Positions 58,737 through 64,000 of a stretch of DNA of 64,000 nt are shown in pieces. This stretch comes from JAFEDN01 sp963712715. GTDB lineage: Bacteria > Pseudomonadota > Gammaproteobacteria > Coxiellales > Coxiellaceae. Position 1 is the first letter of the stretch. Each line of letters opens with the position of its first letter. Under the pieces are notes generated by a model. That model was given only the letters and a program-made list of their open reading frames with translations, searched no databases and had not been told where the DNA came from. Location: NCBI GenBank assembly GCA_963712715.1, contig CAVQJI010000048.1:62001-126000 (forward strand), written 5' to 3'. The position numbers were made by a program, and so were the translations under genes.

Positions 58737-61700
58737 TTATTCTTCTTCGCCCGCGTCTCTCTTCAGGGCCTGGCTCAGGGCTTTTTCGGCTTCGGCGGCC
58801 ATTTCCTGGGAAGTCGGAGGCGCCGTTGGTGCTTCTACAACTACTTCTATTTTTTTACGCCGGCCTGTGTGATACGCATAACCGGTGCCTGCCGGGATGA
58901 GACGACCGACCATGACGTTTTCTTTCAAGCCACGTAAGTCATCGCGCTTACCTGCCACCGAGGCTCCGGTCAGTACCCGGGTGGTTTCCTGGAACGACGC
59001 CGCCGATAAGAAAGAATCAGTCGCCAACGAGGCCTTGATAAGGCCCAATAACACCGGTTCATAAGTAATCAACACGCCTTTCTTCTTGGCGATCTGGTCA
59101 TTTTCGATCTCTATACGGGAACGCATCACCTGCTCGCCTTTGATGAAGGTCGAATCACCCGGATCTTTAATCTCTACCTTCCGCAACATTTGCCGAATGA
59201 TGACTTCGATATGTTTGTCGTTGATCTTCACACCCTGGAGGCGGTAGACTTCCTGCACTTCGTCCACGATGTAATTTGCGAGAGCGTTCACGCCCAATAA
59301 CCGCAATACATCGTGTGGATCGGTAGAACCATCGGCGATCACTTCGCCCTTGGTTACGGTCTCACCTTCAAATACCGTAATACGGCGCCACTTCGGGATA
59401 AGCTGCTCAAACTTGGTATTATCCGGAGCGGTAATAATCAAACGGCCCTTTTCTTTAGTATCCTTACCAAAGCTGATAACCCCGGTAATTTCTGCCAGAA
59501 TCCCCGCGTCTTTCGGGTGACGGGCTTCAAACAGGTCCGCCACCCGCGGCAAACCACCGGTAATATCGCGTGTTTTTGATGCTTCCTGCGGAATACGCGC
59601 TAATACATCACCCACTTCGACTTTTTGACCGTCCTCTTTGTTGATGATCGTGCCTTCCACCAGAAAGTAATGCGCCGGGACGCTGCTGCCGGGCAGACAA
59701 ACGTCCTTGCCTTTCTCATCGATTAATTTGATCATCGGCCGCAATTCTTTGCCGCTGACACCACGCTGCCGGCTGGCAGTCACCACAATACTGCTTAAAC
59801 CCGTTAATTCGTCGGTCTGGCGGCTCATGGTGACGCCTTCCACCAAATCAACCAGGCTTAAACGGCCTCCCACTTCAGTAATAATGGGATGGGTGTGCGG
59901 ATCCCATTGCGCAACCACCTGACCGGCCTTGACCGCGCCGCCGTCTTTCACGTTCAGCGAGGCGCCGTAAGGTACTTTATACTGCTCGCGCTCCGCACCG
60001 TGAACGTCGTGAACGATTAACACGCCGGAACGGGATACCGCCACAATATTGCCTTCGGGCTGTTTGACGGTTTTCAGGTTCTGCAAGCGGATGGTGCCAT
60101 CGACTTTAACCTGGATATTGTTGATGGCCGTGGTTCGTGACGCCGCGCCGCCGATGTGGAAAGTACGCATGGTTAACTGTGTACCCGGCTCACCAATGGA
60201 TTGCGCCGCGACGACGCCCACTGCTTCACCGACGTTGACCAGATGTCCACGAGCCAAATCACGGCCATAGCACAGTGCGCAAACGCCATAACGGGTTTCG
60301 CAGGTAATGGTCGAACGGACTTTGACCGCATCAATATTATGCGCTTCCAGATTACTGATTTCCTTTTCATCCAGAAGAGTGCCCGCCGATACAATTTCTT
60401 TTTTCGTCTTGGGGTCGATCACTGGATCGGAAAGCACACGGCCTAATACCCGCTCGGAAAGGGGTTCAACGACGTCGCCGCCCTCAATGTGGGGACGCAT
60501 TTCAATGCCTACCGTGGTGCCGCAATCGGTTTCGGTCACCATGAGATCCTGAGCAACATCGACCAAACGGCGGGTCAGGTAACCGGAGTTCGCTGTTTTT
60601 AAAGCGGTATCCGCCAAACCCTTACGGGCGCCGTGGGTAGAGGTAAAATACTGACCGACGGTTAAACCTTCACGGAAGTTCGCGGTAATCGGCGTTTCAA
60701 TAATACTGCCGTCGGGTCTGGCCATCAAACCGCGCATACCGGCTAGCTGACGAATTTGGGCCGCTGAACCACGCGCTCCGGAATCGGCCATCATCCAGAC
60801 GGCGTTAAATGAATTTTCCGACGCGGAGATTTCCACCATCATCGCTTTAGAAACTAATTCGGTGGTGTGCGACCAGATATCCACGACTTTACTGTAACGT
60901 TCGCCGCGGGTCACTAAACCCGATGCGTATTGCTGTTCGATGTCGCGCACTTCGTTTTCCGCGCGCGTAATAATTTCGATTTTTTCTTTCGGCACCACCA
61001 AATCGTTTATACCGATGGAAACACCGGAATAAGTGGCATAACGAAAACCGGTATACATCAATTGGTCGGCAAAAATCACGGTTTCTTTCAAACCTAATTG
61101 GCGATAACATTCGTTCAATAAATGCGAAATCATTTTTTTGGTCATCGGCCGGTCAATCAGACTGAACGGCAGTCCTTTGGGCACGATTTCCCATAATAAA
61201 ACTCTGCCAATGGTGGTTTCTACTAATTTAACTTCGTCATTCATCTTCAACCGCACTTTGATACGGGCGTGAATGTCTGCTTCTTTATTCTGGTAGGCGC
61301 GGGCCACTTCGTGGGCGTCGCTAAAAATCATCCCTTCACCCTTGACACCGGCCCTGTCACGGGTCATGTAATAAAGTCCTAAAACCACGTCCTGCGTCGG
61401 TACGATAATCGGTTCACCATTCGCGGGATGCAGAACGTTATTAGTAGACATCATCAACGAACGCGCTTCTAACTGAGCTTCGAGAGTGAGAGGAACGTGG
61501 ACCGCCATTTGGTCTCCGTCAAAGTCGGCGTTGTAAGCCGTACAGACTAACGGATGCAATTGGATCGCTTTGCCTTCCACTAAGACGGGTTCAAATGCCT
61601 GAATACCCAGACGATGCAGTGTCGGCGCACGATTGAGCAATACGGGATGCTCGCGGATCACATCGGCCAGAATATCCCATACTTCCGGTACTTCCATTTC

Positions 61701-62903
61701 CACCATGCGTTTGGCGGCTTTAATGGTAGTCACTAAACCGCGTCGTTGTAATTTACTGAATATAAATGGTTTGAATAATTCCAGCGCCATGCGTTTCGGC
61801 AGACCACATTGATGTAATTTTAACTCAGGACCGACCACGATAACGGAACGGCCTGAATAATCGACGCGTTTACCTAATAAATTTTGCCGGAAACGTCCGC
61901 CTTTACCTTTGATCATGTCGGCAAGAGATTTGAGCGGACGGCGGTTCGAACCTAATATGGCGCGGCCACGACGACCGTTGTCCAGTAATGCATCCACCGC
62001 TTCCTGAAGCATGCGTTTTTCATTGCGCACGATAATATCCGGCGCATTTAAATCCAATAAGCGTTTCAGACGATTATTGCGGTTAATGACCCGACGATAT
62101 AAATCATTTAAATCGGAGGTGGCAAAACGTCCTCCATCCAGAGGAACTAATGGGCGCAAATCCGGGGGCAGCACGGGTAATACCGTGAGCACCATCCATT
62201 CGGGTTTGTTGCCGGATGAAATGAAATCATTCATGATTTTCAGGCGTTTTCTTAACTTGGTAATCTTGGTTTCAGAGGTGGTGGTGAATAATTCTTCCTG
62301 TAATTTTTTAACGTCTTCTTCCAGGTTAATTTCGCGTAACAGGCGTTCAATGGCTTCCGCGCCCATTAATGCCTCAAATTCATCGCCATATTCTTCAATA
62401 GCGTCCAAATAGGCTTCTTCAGAAAGAAGCTGGCCTTTATCCAGAGTCGTCATACCGGGATCAACAACGACGAAGGCTTCGAAATACAATATTCTTTCAA
62501 TATCGCGCAATGTCATATCCAGCATTAAACCAATGCGCGACGGCAACGATTTTAAATACCAGATGTGCGCGACAGGACACGCCAGTTCGATATGACCCAT
62601 ACGGTCGCGGCGTACTTTGGTGAGAGTGACTTCCACTCCGCATTTTTCGCAAACCACTCCACGATGTTTGAGCCGTTTGTACTTGCCGCATAAACATTCA
62701 TAATCTTTGATCGGACCAAAAATTTTCGCGCAGAATAAACCATCACGCTCGGGTTTGAAGGTGCGGTAGTTGATCGTTTCAGGTTTTTTCACTTCGCCAA
62801 AAGACCACGAACGGATATTGTCAGGCGAAGCCATACTGATTCTTAAAGCATCAAATTCATCAACCGCGTGGTCGACTTTTATTTGTTTTAAAAGATCTTT
62901 CAA
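58737..62903 (-). CDS. rpoC: RNA polymerase subunit beta'
   Basis: 1388 residues if started at the TTG at 62903, which has GGGAGA 7 nt upstream and gives (M)KDLLKQIKVDHAVDEFDALR, matching the E. coli start. Further upstream start codons lie in repeat-like sequence. The zinc site CLCGKYKRLKHRGVVCEKCG, the active-site NADFDGDQMAVHVPL, the bridge helix and the second zinc cysteines (CETRYGVCALCYGRD) are intact. No frame break over 4.2 kb. Confidence 0.97.
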   Translation of the reverse strand: MKDLLKQIKVDHAVDEFDALRISMASPDNIRSWSFGEVKKPETINYRTFKPERDGLFCAKIFGPIKDYECLCGKYKRLKHRGVVCEKCGVEVTLTKVRRDRMGHIELACPVAHIWYLKSLPSRIGLMLDMTLRDIERILYFEAFVVVDPGMTTLDKGQLLSEEAYLDAIEEYGDEFEALMGAEAIERLLREINLEEDVKKLQEELFTTTSETKITKLRKRLKIMNDFISSGNKPEWMVLTVLPVLPPDLRPLVPLDGGRFATSDLNDLYRRVINRNNRLKRLLDLNAPDIIVRNEKRMLQEAVDALLDNGRRGRAILGSNRRPLKSLADMIKGKGGRFRQNLLGKRVDYSGRSVIVVGPELKLHQCGLPKRMALELFKPFIFSKLQRRGLVTTIKAAKRMVEMEVPEVWDILADVIREHPVLLNRAPTLHRLGIQAFEPVLVEGKAIQLHPLVCTAYNADFDGDQMAVHVPLTLEAQLEARSLMMSTNNVLHPANGEPIIVPTQDVVLGLYYMTRDRAGVKGEGMIFSDAHEVARAYQNKEADIHARIKVRLKMNDEVKLVETTIGRVLLWEIVPKGLPFSLIDRPMTKKMISHLLNECYRQLGLKETVIFADQLMYTGFRYATYSGVSIGINDLVVPKEKIEIITRAENEVRDIEQQYASGLVTRGERYSKVVDIWSHTTELVSKAMMVEISASENSFNAVWMMADSGARGSAAQIRQLAGMRGLMARPDGSIIETPITANFREGLTVGQYFTSTHGARKGLADTALKTANSGYLTRRLVDVAQDLMVTETDCGTTVGIEMRPHIEGGDVVEPLSERVLGRVLSDPVIDPKTKKEIVSAGTLLDEKEISNLEAHNIDAVKVRSTITCETRYGVCALCYGRDLARGHLVNVGEAVGVVAAQSIGEPGTQLTMRTFHIGGAASRTTAINNIQVKVDGTIRLQNLKTVKQPEGNIVAVSRSGVLIVHDVHGAEREQYKVPYGASLNVKDGGAVKAGQVVAQWDPHTHPIITEVGGRLSLVDLVEGVTMSRQTDELTGLSSIVVTASRQRGVSGKELRPMIKLIDEKGKDVCLPGSSVPAHYFLVEGTIINKEDGQKVEVGDVLARIPQEASKTRDITGGLPRVADLFEARHPKDAGILAEITGVISFGKDTKEKGRLIITAPDNTKFEQLIPKWRRITVFEGETVTKGEVIADGSTDPHDVLRLLGVNALANYIVDEVQEVYRLQGVKINDKHIEVIIRQMLRKVEIKDPGDSTFIKGEQVMRSRIEIENDQIAKKKGVLITYEPVLLGLIKASLATDSFLSAASFQETTRVLTGASVAGKRDDLRGLKENVMVGRLIPAGTGYAYHTGRRKKIEVVVEAPTAPPTSQEMAAEAEKALSQALKRDAGEEE

Positions 62904-62930
62904 AGCATTTCTCCCAAAAGTTGCGTTATT

Positions 62931-62949
62931 TCCCGCTGAGTACAGCAGG
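62931..62949. repeat. REP-like half-site in the rpoB-rpoC spacer
   Basis: TCCCGCTGAGTACAGCAGG is the reverse complement of the centre of the 35576-35607 hairpin (CTGTACTCAGCGGGA). Confidence 0.4.
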
Positions 62950-62994
62950 CTAAGTGAGCTCATATGCCCCTTTAAAAATAGCTGCGCATCTTAA

Positions 62995-64000
62995 TTATTC
63001 ACTTTCTAAAGTAATATCAATTCCTAACGAGCGGATTTCTTTTACTAACACATTAAAAGATTCCGGCATGCCTGCATCCATTTTGTGGTTACCGTCAACA
63101 ATGTTTTTGTACATGCGGGTGCGTCCGTTGACGTCATCGGATTTGACGGTCAGCATTTCCTGTAAAGTATAAGCTGCTCCGTATGCCTGGAGCGCCCAGA
63201 CTTCCATTTCCCCAAAACGTTGTCCGCCGAACTGCGCCTTACCGCCTAACGGCTGCTGAGTAACCAGGCTGTAAGAACCGGTAGAACGTGCGTGCATCTT
63301 GTCATCCACCAGGTGGTTGAGTTTAAGCATGTACATATATCCCACCGTAATCAGTCGTTCAAACGGTTCACCGGTACGTCCGTCGATCAGTTTGGTTTGA
63401 CCACTTTCCGGCAATCCGGCCAGTTTTAGCAGTTCGCGAATTTCCGCTTCACTAGCGCCGTCAAACACCGGGGTGCTGATCGGTACTCCGCCTTTGAGGT
63501 TTTCAGCCAGTTCATAGACTTCGGCGTCGCTTAATGTGCTGGCATCGATTTTATGTTCCTTACTGACGCCATACATCGGCGTTATCAATTCGCGTAATTT
63601 CTCGGCGGTCGGCTGTTGTTGCAGGAGGTCGCCAATTTTCTTGCCTAATCCTTTTGCCGCCCAGCCAAGATGAGTTTCCAGTATTTGCCCAATGTTCATA
63701 CGGGACGGTACGCCGAGCGGATTTAACACGATATCCACAGGAGTACCGTCTTCTAAATACGGCATGTCTTCAATCGGGACAATCGTGGATATCACGCCTT
63801 TATTGCCGTGACGGCCCGCCATTTTATCACCGGGTTGTATACGCCGCTTGACCGCGAGGTAAACTTTGACAATTTTAATGATGCCGGGTGCTAAATCATC
63901 CCCTTGGGCTAACTTTTGCCGTGCGTCTTTCAGCCTGTCGTCGCGTTCTTTGCGCAGATTTTTATACGCATCCTGAGCGGCTTCGAGGCGCTGATGGATT
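62995..64000 (-). CDS. rpoB: RNA polymerase subunit beta, C-terminal part
   Basis: The frame is open to the right edge, so the 5' end lies outside the window. The visible part has KVYLAVKRRIQPGDKMAGRH and GNKGVISTIVPIEDMPYLED, the catalytic region contacting the 3' end of RNA, and KAQFGGQRFGEMEVWALQAY near the C-terminus, as in all beta subunits. It precedes rpoC in the usual rpoBC order. Confidence 0.97.
   Translation of the reverse strand, partial: IHQRLEAAQDAYKNLRKERDDRLKDARQKLAQGDDLAPGIIKIVKVYLAVKRRIQPGDKMAGRHGNKGVISTIVPIEDMPYLEDGTPVDIVLNPLGVPSRMNIGQILETHLGWAAKGLGKKIGDLLQQQPTAEKLRELITPMYGVSKEHKIDASTLSDAEVYELAENLKGGVPISTPVFDGASEAEIRELLKLAGLPESGQTKLIDGRTGEPFERLITVGYMYMLKLNHLVDDKMHARSTGSYSLVTQQPLGGKAQFGGQRFGEMEVWALQAYGAAYTLQEMLTVKSDDVNGRTRMYKNIVDGNHKMDAGMPESFNVLVKEIRSLGIDITLESE

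Overview
The window looks like a chromosomal segment of a gammaproteobacterium, probably a host-associated member of the Legionellales (Coxiella/Aquicella-like). This is inferred from the gammaproteobacterial content and order of the str-S10-spc-alpha ribosomal operons, and from several large eukaryote-like or effector-like proteins (ankyrin repeats, Ser/Thr-rich tails, a possible ADP-ribosyltransferase, a possible Cys-His-Asp hydrolase). No species can be named from the sequence alone.

Layout. 1-7 kb: the 3' part of a family-2 glycosyltransferase, then accA-tilS on the minus strand (tilS frame interrupted), a divergent 860-residue ankyrin protein with an ART-like C-terminus, a small dprA remnant and a small hypothetical gene. 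7-15 kb: a minus-strand group in the order M20 amidohydrolase, fadE, fadD, then a 931-residue unknown protein; the first three suggest acyl/amide catabolism and fatty-acid oxidation. 15-26 kb: APC amino-acid permease, an SF1 helicase with extra domains, a small secreted protein, a YeiH-type exporter, a DUF4143 ATPase behind repeated operator-like boxes, a hicAB toxin-antitoxin pair and the ABC-F protein Uup. 26-39 kb: an AT-rich unknown gene, rdgC, the heat-shock group grpE-dnaK-dnaJ with two sigma-32-like promoters, two effector-like unknowns, nadK-recN, and a region dense in palindromic mobile repeats. 39-40.8 kb: an effector-like membrane protein whose frame breaks at an A7 tract. 40.8-64 kb, all minus strand: rpoB(partial)-rpoC, rpsL-rpsG-fusA-tuf, the S10 operon, the spc operon with secY and rpmJ, and rpsM-rpsK-rpsD-rpoA-rplQ.

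Two things stand out. First, palindromic MITE-like elements are spread through the intergenic spaces between 19 and 39 kb. One copy has a perfect 11-bp target duplication. Downstream of recN two unrelated elements are inserted in the same ancestral hairpin, each with direct repeats. Second, six single-base frame breaks fall in five essential ribosomal protein genes (rplX, rpsQ twice, rpmC, rpsC, rplV) within 2.6 kb, although the flanking long genes are clean. Local sequence error is the simplest explanation, and this should be settled before any of those genes is called broken.

No tRNA, rRNA or CRISPR array was recognised.
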